A stretch of 64,000 bases of DNA from positions 103,981,741 to 104,045,740 of the forward strand of contig CM041465.1 in NCBI GenBank assembly GCA_023213395.1, given 5' to 3'. How positions within the stretch are numbered: the stretch's first letter is position 1; the number at the start of each line of letters is the position of its first letter. The notes beneath the pieces were generated by a model that was not told the origin of the DNA, ran no database searches, and was given only the letters and a program-made list of their open reading frames with translations. Both the position numbers and the translations under genes were made by a program. The DNA comes from Cycas panzhihuaensis. Lineage: Eukaryota > Cycadophyta. Of this stretch, positions 45,070 through 56,860 are shown piece after piece.

Positions 45070-45471
45070 CCTTTTCATTTTTATCGATGGTGGAAGTCGC
45101 AGCAACCCCAGACCTTCCACCACTGCATGGATTCTTTATAGCCCCTCTGGACATGATTTCTTGCATTCCGGGGTCTTCCTTCCCAAGGCAACCAATAATG
45201 AAGCTGAGTACATAGCCGTTATTGAATCCCTTACTGACGCTCTCTGTTTCCATCACAGATCCATCATATTGCTTTGCGATTCTTAGGTTGTGGTGTCCCA
45301 TCTCACCCAGGTTTACCAGGTGCGATGCCCTCACCTGAGAACCCTCACGTCTGCTGTTAGGTCTCTTTCGGCTCTTTTCTCATTAGTTAATATCTAGCAC
45401 ATCCCCAGGGACCTCAATACTGAGGCCGACAGCCTCGTCTGCCTCATCCTTGAGCGTCACCTCCCTCTTCT
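45070..45471 (+). pseudogene. E1 second RNase H (aRNH, broken)
   Basis: RVT_3-type RNase H fold. FIDGGSRSNP-like text near 45085 carries the first Asp. PKATNNEAEYIAVIESLTDAL follows (PKATNNEAEY and VIESL motifs, Glu), then ILLCDS with the next Asp and a stop where other copies have Gln, VVVSHLTQVYQVRCPHL, and HIPRDLNTEADSLVCLIL (last Asp). A shift in the first part and two stops (near 45283 and 45393) disable it. It lies between the divergent spacer and the 3' LTR, the usual site for the extra RNase H in one group of Tat elements. Confidence 0.83.
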
Positions 45472-46005
<534 letters not shown>

Positions 46006-48511
46006 TGTTTCCCAGCTATTGGGAATGGACTCGAGACACATCGACTCAGGTTTGTTTAGGTATACATTCTTACTTTTTCTTGCCCATGCTTAATTGAGGC
46101 TATTTAGCGTAGGTTGCTTGACATATGCCTGTCTGCATGCATTGCTTCTCTACTTGTTTATAATGCATGTGCTTACGGCACACCACCAGCCTATGACGAC
46201 TCACAATGGGGGTATTCCTCAGCAAATGCTACACCCCGTATGGTGCATAGCCACCCACATTGTCTCCACGGTCTCCCAGGATGTTTTAGTTAGTCCTATT
46301 TGCTCCTGTTACAACATGTTACTTGCGTTGCAATCCCTCTTAAGCCTGATTTAATCCTTAGTTGGGACTCATTTCATTATTTGGGCTACTTGCCCATTAC
46401 TTGGGCATTCCCCCCAGTTGCTCCAGCTCATTTTTGGTCTTAATTTTTACTTAAAAACATTATGTTTTTGCTTTTTTTTTCTCTTTTTTGTTTCTAGTCT
46501 GATACCGTTGTAAACTTAGCGGTACCACGGTCTTTGCTGCGGTACCGCAGAGTTTCCATTTTTTTTGTGAAACTTCCATGTGGCATCGATCGATTCAAGT
46601 CGCCTTGACATCCCCAACGTTCACCTGCAGTGAACAGGGGGATAAAGGGGATTTTTCTCTCCATTCTTAGGATCTTTTGGCCAAATTTCTGACTTTTTAA
46701 CAAAAAACACACAGAGAAAGACACAATCTACATGTACAGGAACTTGTCACAAAAGAGAAATACTACTACCAGCTGGATTTATAGGGCCATTGCTACCCCC
46801 TATAGCTCTCAATAGCAAGCCTTATACCTCTTTGCAAGTGCTCAAGGTTCCAAAGGATATTTCTACCCAAAAGCTTCTCCAAAGGGCCAACTTCCAAGGC
46901 TCCAAGTTTGCAAGGATTTTTCTTCACTTCACTCTTGCAAGAACCTGTCATTATCAGCCCTCATACATTAGTTGTTGCTGCTGTTTCCTAATAGCAAAGC
47001 TCATGCCTGATTCTCTCCTAACAAGGTATTCCTTATTCCTACTTACAATCTATTTTGTTCTTATTTCTTTTGTGTGTTGATAGATGAAATCCTAGTTTGT
47101 CTAGTTTTCTTTATGTTGTCATACTAGATTAGTGACATTCCCATTTTCTTTTGAGGCCTCACTATTTTCATTAAACCATCCCTTTTACCCCTTCCTTGGT
47201 TAGCCGTTGTAAAGGAGCAACATAAGAGGATTTGAGGGAGGTAGGTGGGGTTCTGTCCCCCATTTCTGCCCTTCTCCCCAAGGGTTCCGTCCCTTATCCT
47301 CTTTTCCCTTTGCTATTAGTGCTTTCTCAGGAAATAGGTTAAGGGAGTTTAGGGAATCTAGTTGTGGTGCTCAAGTTAACACAGACAACTTGTTGTCACG
47401 TCATTTCCAAAAGTTCCATTTGTCTATGTTGGGTCTTATCCAAATCCCAAGTCTTTCTGTTATTCCCTTCCTTGTTATGATTTGTTGCTTTACGACCTTG
47501 TTGTTGACCCATTTCTCCTTCCTAAGTTCCATGGAGGTCCTTCGTGGGTGAGTTAGCCATCCCGAGGCTATACTGCTTTCCCTTTCGAGTGTCTTTATGG
47601 TATATGGTGGTGAGAGTATTTATTGCATATCGCTATTTTACTTGACTACATGTTGATGATTAGCATAGATTTAAGTTCCATTTGATTTTAGTATATATAT
47701 CTTTGGTATATTTCGTGGCCTCTCTTCCAAGAGGAAGGTATCCTCCTCACTCGTTTACAGGACCGTGCGTTAGTGGAGCAATACGTGGAACAAACCCATT
47801 ACAGGTTAGTTCCTCGTGTGGTGCATTTCTTTCTATTCTATGCTTTCATTTCTTTTTTTCGTTCATTTGCCTTTGCATACTTAAGGGGAGGTAAGTAAGC
47901 TTCTCTTCTATTACTTCTAGCAACTGCCACCGTTTAGCATCACATGCATGACGAATGGAGTAGAAAGGAGTGGGACTTGAAGAGACGAGCAACACTCCAT
48001 TCAGGCACCGGATCCAAGTATTCTCCTTGTTCCTCGTGTATCCCTTTTACATTGTCGCCTTTCATACATCTGCTTATGTAGTTAGGGACTTGTAAAAGAT
48101 TAAAAAGAAAAAAGGAAAAGTGCACTCATGTTTACATTGTTTCTTGCTTTGGCTAGCGTAGCATAACGTAGTTAGATTGTTTATATTGCATTCGAGTTAC
48201 CCTCATTGTGCCCCCCTTGTTACATTTGCCTATATGTTAGTTAGCTGCCCTTCCGTTCATTGCCTTCTCATTACCTTGAGAAGACGCAATATGCAAGGTG
48301 CTTTCTCCTCTTCCTGGCCATCCGAGGGGTAGGAAGGCCTTGCTTTTCATAGCTACTTGGAAGCAACTAGGCACCTTGCAGTTCCAAATCCACGCTCCGG
48401 CGCATGGACGCCCTGCGAGGTGAAGTCCTTGCCACCTAGTTTAGTTAGTATTGCATGTTCTTATATCCTTTTTGCTAGACATAGGGACACTGCCCTATAG
48501 CAAGTGTTTCA
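46006..48511 (+). repeat. 3' LTR of E1
   Basis: Starts TGTTTCCCAGC and ends GTGTTTCA. It matches the LTRs at 53468-56011 and 56861-59435 along its length and the E1 5' LTR remnant at its right third. It has a terminal palindrome (TTCCCAG CTA TTGGGAA), a GGGGATAAAGGGG stretch near 46637 where a promoter is expected, and the conserved hairpin near 48267. Frames at 46094, 46790, 47682 and others have no protein signal. Confidence 0.88.
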
Positions 48512-48958
48512 CACCCCTATTCAGATGTTGATCCATTGATTATCCATACCGATGGGGATAGTCGTGAGAATCTTGGGCCATCAACTTCTACTTAGGTCAT
48601 TCAGGATTGTCATAAGCATGCCCTCATGTAATCTAGAATATCTTTACCTAATGCCACCAACAATGAAATGGAGTACATCGCTATCATAAAAGCATTAACA
48701 GATGCTATATATTTTTATTTTGGCTCTATCACCTTATACTACAATTTTGATATCATCGTATCTCAACTTTGGCAAGTCTATCACATATATTCATCATATT
48801 TAAGACTCCTAGCTATGATCACTAGGTCTCTCTTAGCTAGGTTTACCTCTATAGACATCCATTGCATTCAGTGTGAACTCAACTATGAAGTTGATAGCTT
48901 GGTTAACTTTATTCTGGAGCATTATTTACCTTTTGTGTGTGACTCTCCTTCAACCTAA
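48512..48958 (+). pseudogene. aRNH fragment, probably of E0
   Basis: IIHTDGDSRENLGPSTST gives the first Asp. PNATNNEMEYIAIIKALTDA keeps the Glu (Ala to Met inside the motif). LYYNFDIIVSQLWQVYHI has lost the CDS Asp (Asn-Phe-Asp instead). The end LNYEVDSLVNFILEHYL keeps the last Asp. Two stops lie near 48595 and 48630. It begins right at the E1 LTR end and is followed within about 130 bases by a post-integrase-type sequence, so its position relative to the antisense gene differs from NA and E1. Confidence 0.75.
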
Positions 48959-49319
48959 GCAATTGCCTATTAAGGTAGCTCTAGGGGGAAATCACCCCTA
49001 GCCTCTCCTCTGAGGGGTATTCACTAATGAGGTAAAACTATGGTGACAATCCCTATTTATATATTTTTCTTTAGAAGCTTCACTATGAAGTGGAGGCTCC
49101 TTTAGTGCTCCAAGATGAGCCTAAACTATTCATCATGAGTGGTACTTTTGATTACTTTTTATTTCATGTGGATTGTGTGTGCTTGATGTGTGGTCCAAGA
49201 TCCATACATAGAGTCATACTAGCATGAGCAATAAAGTAAGTGCATACATAGTCCAAAAGTGGAGTACCAATCAGTCCTTCTGTCTATACATGTGTATAAA
49301 TAATAATAATATACATGTG
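48959..49319 (+). other. Post-integrase-type trailer (E0), no gene
   Basis: CAAGATGAGCCTAAACTATTC near 49112 matches the E1 trailer at 41291. The remainder is AT-rich without coding. It leads into the 3' end of the antisense gene. Confidence 0.55.
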
Positions 49320-50051
49320 TGTCTCTAGTGCATCCCACTATAGGAAGCTAGAATCCTTGCAGGGATGTACAATCACCCATCAAGATATATATTACATATA
49401 TACCCCTAGAGGTCCATGCTTTCCTAGTCAAATATAGTAGTACAAAAGTGAAGTGTATCATCCCTCTCATCTCCTCAAGGGGTGTCATCTCTTGGCTACC
49501 CTCTCCTCCTCCCTGGGGTCCACATGCCTCTAAGACTCCTCTGTGGTCGCTAGGAAGCCCTACCTCGCTCTTCTCATCCTAAGGTCTTACCTCCTCTCAT
49601 TGACATTGTGATGTTGATGTGGTCATGTGTGTCCTTGTGGAGTGAGATGCCATCTATTCCATTAGTCAAGTGTTCACCAATCAGAGGTGATCCCTCTCTC
49701 CTACAATCTCCTATAGCCATGCCTCTAACATGACTACTTAAACCTCTCCTCTTCAAGATGCTTATATAGGGATCATCTTTGTTGTTGTCTCCCCTCCTCA
49801 AGTCTCAAGCTCCTTGATTTAGGTCTGTAGTTGCTCCCAGTCTACCAAGGCCCTATCTCACTCAGATCTGAGCTCTTGCACCTCCACTGCTCATATATCT
49901 CTTGCTCTCAAGAACATGGCAAATATGGTCATATGTGGGTAGATTGACTCAGGCTCTCTACTATCCTCAATGGGTGGCTACTCCTCTATATATACCATAA
50001 GGAATATGGTAGCCATGACTCTCTTGATGGTCTCCTCTAGGATCCCCTCTC

Positions 50052-50134
50052 CTACCATTCAAGGAAGCTTTGTCAGTACTTAGAAATACTGAAATGAATT
50101 AGAACTTGAAATAAAAGATTAAAAGGGGTGGTAC
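50052..50134 (-). other. Putative intron in the E0 antisense gene
   Basis: On the minus strand the donor is AAGAG|GTACCACC and the acceptor GGTAG|GAGAGG, 83 bases. The site matches the introns of E1 and NA in the protein, but the donor is weaker. Confidence 0.5.
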
Positions 50135-50214
50135 CTCTTAGAGAAGCCTCCTCCTAGGGTGGTATGACCTCCTTTCTTGCCTCCTCTTTGATGATGTCTT
50201 CATCCCTAGGAGCC

Positions 50215-50898
50215 TATTAAATAATGTGATAACAATATATTGGAGGCTAAAATTTTGATAGGATGGCATCGCAGTTCCCCCCCCCCTCCCCAACTTCCTC
50301 AGGGGGATCCAAGGGGGGCAGGATCCCCACTTGGTTGAGGGGTATAGGGGGAACTAGAACCCCCCCCCCCCCGCCCATGTCCCCCCCCACAAAGAGAGGG
50401 TTTGGGGCGATAGCTCCTGACCCAAAATGTTAACACTAAAAAGAATACTAAATTGTAAAGAGAATCAGAGTCGTTTGCTCAAAATAACCTAGATTCTATA
50501 GTCAAGATTTATGCCTTATATGACTTTCTCATATAACCTGATTTAGGGTGTTTTCTCATTATGTTGATGGTGTTTTATGTATTGGATGTACTATGAGGAG
50601 TTGGGTGGCTGGTTGTTATTGTTGTGAGCATTCCACTACAGATTATGTACATTTCTCTATTCTTTGATAATAAAGATCGATGCCTTTCCTATGTGAATGT
50701 TTCCCTAGCATATTGCTAGGGTTTTACCATGTTATATTGGGTGTATATGTGATGCTTTAGCTTTCTAATTTATTTATTATATTATCTCTAGTTTAAGAAC
50801 TTACATGTTAAATTTTAATTTTGATTCCTATAACTAGTTGCAAAATAGTTTAGATCTTGATGCTAGTTTTTGGTTATTAGAACCTAGTTTCCTCAACA
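50215..50898 (+). mobile_element. Solo LTR of the Ty1/copia family with TSD GAGCC
   Basis: Opposite in orientation to 2068-2715. It starts TATTAAATAATGTGATAACA (terminal TG decayed) and ends TTTCCTCAACA. The target duplication GAGCC is perfect (50210-50214 and 50899-50903). It contains long C runs near 50278-50288 and 50363-50378 and the G-rich part of the family. No internal copia sequence is present. Confidence 0.88.
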
Positions 50899-51840
50899 GA
50901 GCCTTAACCTACTCTCCTCTGACTCCAATGGCCTCCTCACCATACCCTGCCTCATAACTAAGCTCCACTACCTATCTTGCCATAACATTGCGAACCTCCT
51001 CATCACTATCTTAGTGGGTCATTCGGTAGGGATGTGGCATGTAATCATCCATGGTTAGTAGATATAGGGATGTAGTGTCTATGAACCTCCCCGCATGCTT
51101 TAGCTCCCCTGAGCTCTTGAACTATGTCAACCACATATATATAGGTGGCACATTGGGCATTATTGGTTGTGGTCCTAACACTAATCCCACCCTATGGAAG
51201 TGGTTGAAGAACCAATAATATAATACAAAATAGTAGGAGAATCCTCTACATTTAGCTGCCCTGATTTGTTCTAACTGGGCCCTCATGTTAGCTACTATGA
51301 GGGCCATCTAATCCAACTTCTCTCCCTCCTCACAGCATCGTATGACTCCTATCTAGCCAACTCATACCTCCTTGTAATTTAGTCTCTAATATATCTAGAA
51401 CAGAATCGCCAGTGTGTTCAATTTCCTCACTCAAGGAATGGGTGCTACTATGATCTATCTCATGGCCCCTCCTCGATAGTCCTAGCACCCGTAAACATAG
51501 AAAAACCTTACTGCCACATGGTGTGACTCCTTGATGTTGGGTAGGACCCCTAACTTGGGTGGTGCTCCCCTCGTTGTACCCCTAAAATCCTCTTGATGTC
51601 TCCTGGCACGATTGTCAGCTCTTTGATCATCGGCAGGTGGAAGACCTACCTCCTCCTATCCTAGTGTGTGACTATGTCTACTAAGAGGGCATGATCTGAG
51701 GCATATTGCCTTAATGTCACTATCCTTAATAGTCCACACCTTTGCAATACCTCCTTGTATTAAGATCATATCATCTCCACCAACCTAAGCATGGGTGCTC
51801 CTATGTTCTCATAGTTATCCACCATGAGAACAACTTGCAA

Positions 51841-53296
51841 ATACCACCATTTCAAAGATCAGCCACTAATATTTAGCCAAAAAAGCTTATTAAAAAGAAA
51901 ATTAATAAATTTCCTCCTCTTTGTGTCAAATAAACCACCTCCTTTTAACCATGCTTCTATCTCATAGGAAAAATTATTTGTATCGTAGATATTTCTTTAG
52001 TACTACAAATTAGCCTATAGTGTTACATCTTGTACCGCAACATTATTTGTAGTACCATGGCTATATTTGTAGTACCGTAGATACAATACCCTCTATACCT
52101 ATGCTAGAATTACCTAGAACAGCCATGCTAAGCCCTTCTTGGACCATGAGCTTAGTTTGTTAGGACTAAGGCACTTCAATGCCTTGGTTTGACCCCAAGC
52201 ATAAACCCAAATGGGCCCCTTTTGGCCCTTATTACCTAAGACAAACACCACCCACCTATAAATCCTATGCTAATAAGAATGAGAAAATTGACTAACTTAA
52301 GGTTAGATCTACTTACTAGGTTAACTCGTACTACAACCATCTTGTCATAATGATCCTAATGACTCCCTCTTCTTGCTAATCCAACGATTAGATCTCCTCT
52401 AGCAAGCTTACGAATGTGGGAGAAAATAGAAGGGTAACAGTAAAATTTTAAAATTTCTATGGGGAATCGTAAAAATAAAAAATACTGACTCAATTACATA
52501 GGGCCTCTTTCGGTAGGCTCCCTTTGTCCTTCATGCTTGGCTTCTTCTGATCCCTCCATTAGATTCATAGTTTTACCATAATTTCTTTTCCCTTCAGGGT
52601 CATCCCTGTTATTGACCTCAAGGTCCTTGTTTTCATCTTATTTTGGTGCGTAGCCTTTATACCCTTTTTTCTTGGGGGACCTTTTCACTCCCGGGGTATC
52701 TACCTTAGAACCTATAAGTGTTTATAGTCATTAGAATTGCATAGAAGTGATGATTCTAGTTTTCAAGTCAATTTGGGATTCCTCTAACCCTCTTTCCAAT
52801 CTCTAGACCTTGGCTATTGATAACTCTAAACTATGGTGATTTCTCCTCTTTCCATTTATTGATATTTATTTTTTCCTCGTTGTGTATTCCTTGGGCATTC
52901 CCCTCATCTATTTAAGGAGCTCTTGAGCTTTTGAGCCTCCCTTTCTTGGGCCTTCTTGACCTTTTTATGGCTTGCCACCAAGGCAACCCCTTAGTTGTTT
53001 GCTCCTCTTTCTAGCTTACCACTAAGGCAACCCCTTAGATTAGTAGTTTTATTGCTTGTGCTTGGTTTAGATGTTTGGTTGATTGGCTAAGGTTTTGGTC
53101 TTCCATCAACCTATTTCCTTTCCTATGGTTTGTGCATCTCTGATTGTCTGTTAATGAGGCATCACTATGGCAAACATTATCACCCCTCATCTCACATGCA
53201 TGTTTGATTGTTTAGTTTTATTTGATATCATTTGTATTCGTAGCATTCACCATCTTCTGGGTTTAGAGTAAAGAGGTTTTTCTCCTAAGGGGGTAA
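51841..53296 (+). other. E0 region left of its 3' LTR, no gene
   Basis: Decayed counterpart of the E1 divergent spacer. Around 52330-52400 (CCAACGATTAGATCTCCTC) it matches 44409-44430, and 52680 (CTCCCGGGGTATC) resembles 44845. No aRNH motif (NNEAEY) is found where E1 has it. A short direct repeat (AAGGCAACCCCTTAG at 52980 and 53025) is visible. CCTAAGGGGGTAA at 53284-53296 is the polypurine tract. Confidence 0.5.
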
Positions 53297-53415
53297 TGTT
53301 TCCCAACTCCTAGGAATGACATCGATATGGAAACATAAATAAGTTTAGGTATGCATCCTCACCTTCATTATATTGTTCATATTATCTTTACGATATGCAT
53401 TTTATTGGTTATTTA
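53297..53415 (+). repeat. Start of the E0 3' LTR
   Basis: TGTTTCCCAACTCC followed by GGTATGCATCCTCACC, like the E0 5' LTR at 3429 and unlike E1. It is broken after about 119 bases by a copia LTR. Confidence 0.65.
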
Positions 53416-53467
53416 TGTTAGGTAATATGACAACAATGGTTAGGAGGCTAAAATTTTGATAGGTTGG
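53416..53467 (+). mobile_element. First 52 bases of a copia LTR
   Basis: TGTTAGGTAATATGACAACA and GAGGCTAAAATTTTGATAGG match the start of the solo LTR at 50215. E3 follows directly, so the rest of this LTR is expected beyond E3, outside the window. Confidence 0.72.
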
Positions 53468-56011
53468 AGTTTCCTAGCTACTGGAAATGGACTCGAGACA
53501 TATTGACCCAGGTATGTTTAGGTATACGTTCTCACTTTTTCCTGCCCATGCTTGATTAAGATTATTTAGCATAGACTACTTGACATATGCCTGCCTACAT
53601 GCATTGCTTCTCTGCCTAATCATATTGCATGTGCTTACGGCATACCATCTGCCTATAATGACTCACAATGGGGGCATTCCTTAGCGAATGCTACACCCCA
53701 TATGGCACACAGCCACCCACATCATCTCCACAACCTCTCAGGATGTTTCAGTCAGTCATGTTTGCCCATTTTACGACATTTTGCTCACGTTGCAGTCTCC
53801 TCCAAGTCTGATTAATCCGTTGGTTGAGACTCGCTTTACTGTTTTGGCTACTTGCCCATCATTTGAGTATTCCCCTAGCTATTTCAGGCTCAATTTGCTC
53901 TCAATAATGATTCCAAAACCTTTATTTCTGCTGATTTTATCTTTTTTTTGTTGCCAGTCTGGTACCACTACAAACTCAGTGGTACCGTAGTCTTTATCGC
54001 GGTACTGCCAGGTTTGTCGTGGTATGACTGTTTGAATTTCAAAAAAGAAAACCACATGAAAATTTCTAATTTTTTTACAGAACTGCCACGTGGTGCTTAT
54101 CGATTCAAGTCACCCTGATATCCCCAACATTCACCAACAGTGAACAAGGGATAAAGGGGAATTTTCCTCCTCATTTTGAGATCTTTTGCCCATTTTTCTA
54201 ACTTTCTTCTAAAATTACATAGAGAGACATATACTACATGTACATAAACCTGCTACAAGGAGAAGACACTGCTACAAGTTAGATTTTCAGGGACCATTAT
54301 TGCCCCCACAGCTCTCAATAGCAGGCCTCACATCTTCTTGCAACTAACCAAGTTTTCAAGAAAGATTTCTACCAAAAGCTCCTCAAAAGGACCAACTACC
54401 AAGGTTCCAAGCTTACAAAGATATTTCCACACTTCACTCTTGCAAAAACCTGCCACTAATTATTCTCTATATACGGGTTATTCCTGTTGTTTCCTAATAG
54501 CAAACTTGTGTTTGGTTCTTCCCCCAACAAGGTACTCTTTACTCTTACTTGCAATTTGTGTTATTCTTGTTTCTTTTATGTTTTGATGAATAGAATTCTA
54601 GTTTGTGTAGCTTTATGTTGTTGCACTTGATTAGCACCATTTCCTTTTTCTTTGGAGACATCACTGTTTTTCCCAAATCACCCCTCTCAACCCATTCCTA
54701 GTAGGCTGTTGCAAAGGGGCAATATAAAGAGGATTTGAGGGAGGTAGGCGGGGTTCTGTCCCCCTTGTTGTCCTTCTCCCCAAGGGTTCCGTCCCTTATT
54801 CTCTTTCCCTTTGCCGCCAGAGCCATCTTAAGAATTAGGTTCAGAGAACTTGGGGAATTCAGTTTTGGAGCTAAAACCAGCGTTGGCAACCCGTTGCCAC
54901 GCTGGTTCTAGAAATCCTATCCGTTGGTGTTAAGCCCTGCCTAAACCCCAAACCTTTCCATTGCTCCCTTCTTTGTTACTGTTTGTTGCCCCACGGCCCT
55001 GCTATCAGCCCATTTCTCCTTTCTGAGTTCTATGGAGATCCTTTGTGGGTGAGTTAGCCATTTCGAGGCTATACTCTTTTCCTTTTTTGGGTGTGCTTAT
55101 GGTGTACAGTGGTGGGAGTTTTTTATCGCATGTTGTTGTTTTACTTTGCTACATATTGATGCTTAGTGTAGATTTATATAGTTCTATTTGATTTTAGCAC
55201 GTATCTTTGGTGTATTTTGTGGCCCCTCTTCCGAGAGGGAGGTACTCTCCTAACTTGCTTGCAGGATCTCGCATTAGTGGAGCTGCGCGCAGAATGAAAC
55301 CCATTGCAGGTTAGTTCCACGTTTAGTGCATTTATTATTATTTCACACTTTTGCTTCTTTTCCACTTTTTTTGCTTTGCATGTTTAAGGGGAGGTAAGTT
55401 AGCCCCTCTTCAGTTGCTTACGGCAACTATCGCTGACCGGCATCGCATGCATGATGAGCGGAGTAGAAAGGAGTGGGAACTAAAGGGACGAGCAGCACTC
55501 CACTCAGGCACTGGATCTAGGTACTCTTCTTATTCCCTGCATATTTCTTGTATACTGTTGTTGTTTATATATATGCTTGTATAGTTAGGAACATATAAAG
55601 AATAAAAAAAAGCGGAAAAGGAATATGTGTTTATTTTGCACTGTTTCCTACATCAGTTAGCTTAGCATAGTTAGATTGTTTACATTGTATCTGAGCTACC
55701 CTCGTTATACCCCCCTTTTTGCCTATGCCCATACATTAGTTTTCTTGCCTTTCTATTTCATTGCCTTCTCATTACCTTGAGAAGACGTAATGCGCTAGGC
55801 GCTTTTTCTTCTTCTCGGCCATCCGAGGGGTAGGAAGGCCTTGCTTTGCACGGCTACTTGGGAGCAATTAGGCACCTCTACAGTCCCGAATCCATGCTTT
55901 GGCGCATGGATGCCCTGCGAGGTGAAGTCCTTGCTGCCTAGTTTAATTAGTTTTGCACATTTCATGCCCTTTTGCTAGACGTAGGGACACCACCCCGTAG
56001 CAAGCGTTTCA
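53468..56011 (+). repeat. 5' LTR of E3
   Basis: AGTTTCCTAGCTACTGG at the start (terminal TG decayed) and GCGTTTCA at the end. 2544 bp. It contains the conserved hairpin near 55774-55807 and GGGATAAAGGGG near 54147. Confidence 0.87.
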
Positions 56012-56012
56012 C

Positions 56013-56039
56013 TGGCGACCATCTTGAGGCTGCCGATGG
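56013..56039 (+). other. Primer-binding site of E3 with an insertion
   Basis: TGGCGACCAT, then about nine extra bases, then the ATGGGGA end. Against E1 (TGGCGACCATACTGGGGA) the site is split, which may have impaired priming. Confidence 0.6.
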
Positions 56040-56277
56040 GGAACTAGTATCACTTCCCCTTTTTGTTGGTGTTCTTGCCTTTAGGTAGCCTTCTCATATT
56101 ATTTTTCAGTTGGGTAGCCCCCAACGTACTTTCTTCATTTTCCTTTTTTTGCTTTCTTCTAACAAACACTCACAAAGGCATTATATGCGATGTTTCTTAC
56201 GTCGCTTGTGAGGTCTACTGCCATTGTTAGAAGACCAATCACCTCATTCCCTTCCGTCATCAAACCCTGATTCAACA

Positions 56278-56860
56278 ATGGAAGGTTACCAGTCCGATTG
56301 GGATTATCATACCATGGTCTTAGGAACTCAAGAGTTTCCTGCATCTATTCCAGGATCCACCCACGAGGGTGATGATTCCATCTACTATCCAGGTGACCCG
56401 TTTCGCCCTTCTGAGTTTCATCCTTCTGCTCATGCAGTAGAAGGTTTGTCTCCTTACAAGACTCACCATCCTACTGGTGAGCCTTACGAGGAGTTCCCTG
56501 AGGGATCCCCGATATTCAAGAACCCGTCGACCTCGTATGGCTATGAGGATACCCCTCCCGCCGACATGGTCAAAGTGCTCAGCGAGTACTTTTGAGCAAC
56601 TCGCCACCAACTGCATCTTAGGTGGTTTGAAGAAGTTCTGCATAATGTAGCATCTTCTTCATCTATACCTGTGCCTCCTATGACAAATGATTCTTCTACC
56701 CACGCACACTCATCCCATGCCGTGTCTACACTGGCTTCTAGGGCAAGTGTTACGCCATCTATCCCTAGTCACGATCCTACTTCTTTAAGACCCGTTCATG
56801 GTATGTCCTTTCCCCAACTTGGGGTTAGCATGCTATTTCTGAGTTAAACGAATGTGCCAC
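56278..56860 (+). pseudogene. gag: E3 gag, N-terminal part
   Basis: Starts MEGYQSDWDYHTMVLGTQEF and stays open to 56595 (ending KVLSEYF, where NA has a stop and E1 reads NKYFRTTRH). It continues in the same frame with SFPQLGVSMLF to the solo LTR at 56861. The hairpin around the ATG (56250-56285) is partly lost through changes that look like CpG decay. Closest to E1 gag. Confidence 0.82.

Larger units (their letters stand above)
49320..51840 (-). pseudogene. E0 antisense gene: plant-mobile-domain-like, strongly decayed
   Basis: Matches the E1 antisense gene over its length at protein level. From the left end of the protein: a block like VDNYENIGAPMLR (near 51815), VFHLPMIKELTIVPGDIKRI (near 51650), and MALIVANMRAQLEQI and FSYYFVLYYWFFNHF at 51307-51122, aligned with ATLVATNLVTQLDTI and FSYSTLLQY of E1. 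A solo copia LTR (50215-50898) interrupts the acidic middle. Past the likely intron, LEETIKRVMATIFLMVYIEE aligns with the exon 2 start of E1. Many stops are present. The shared reading frame despite strong DNA divergence suggests past selection on the protein. Confidence 0.6.
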
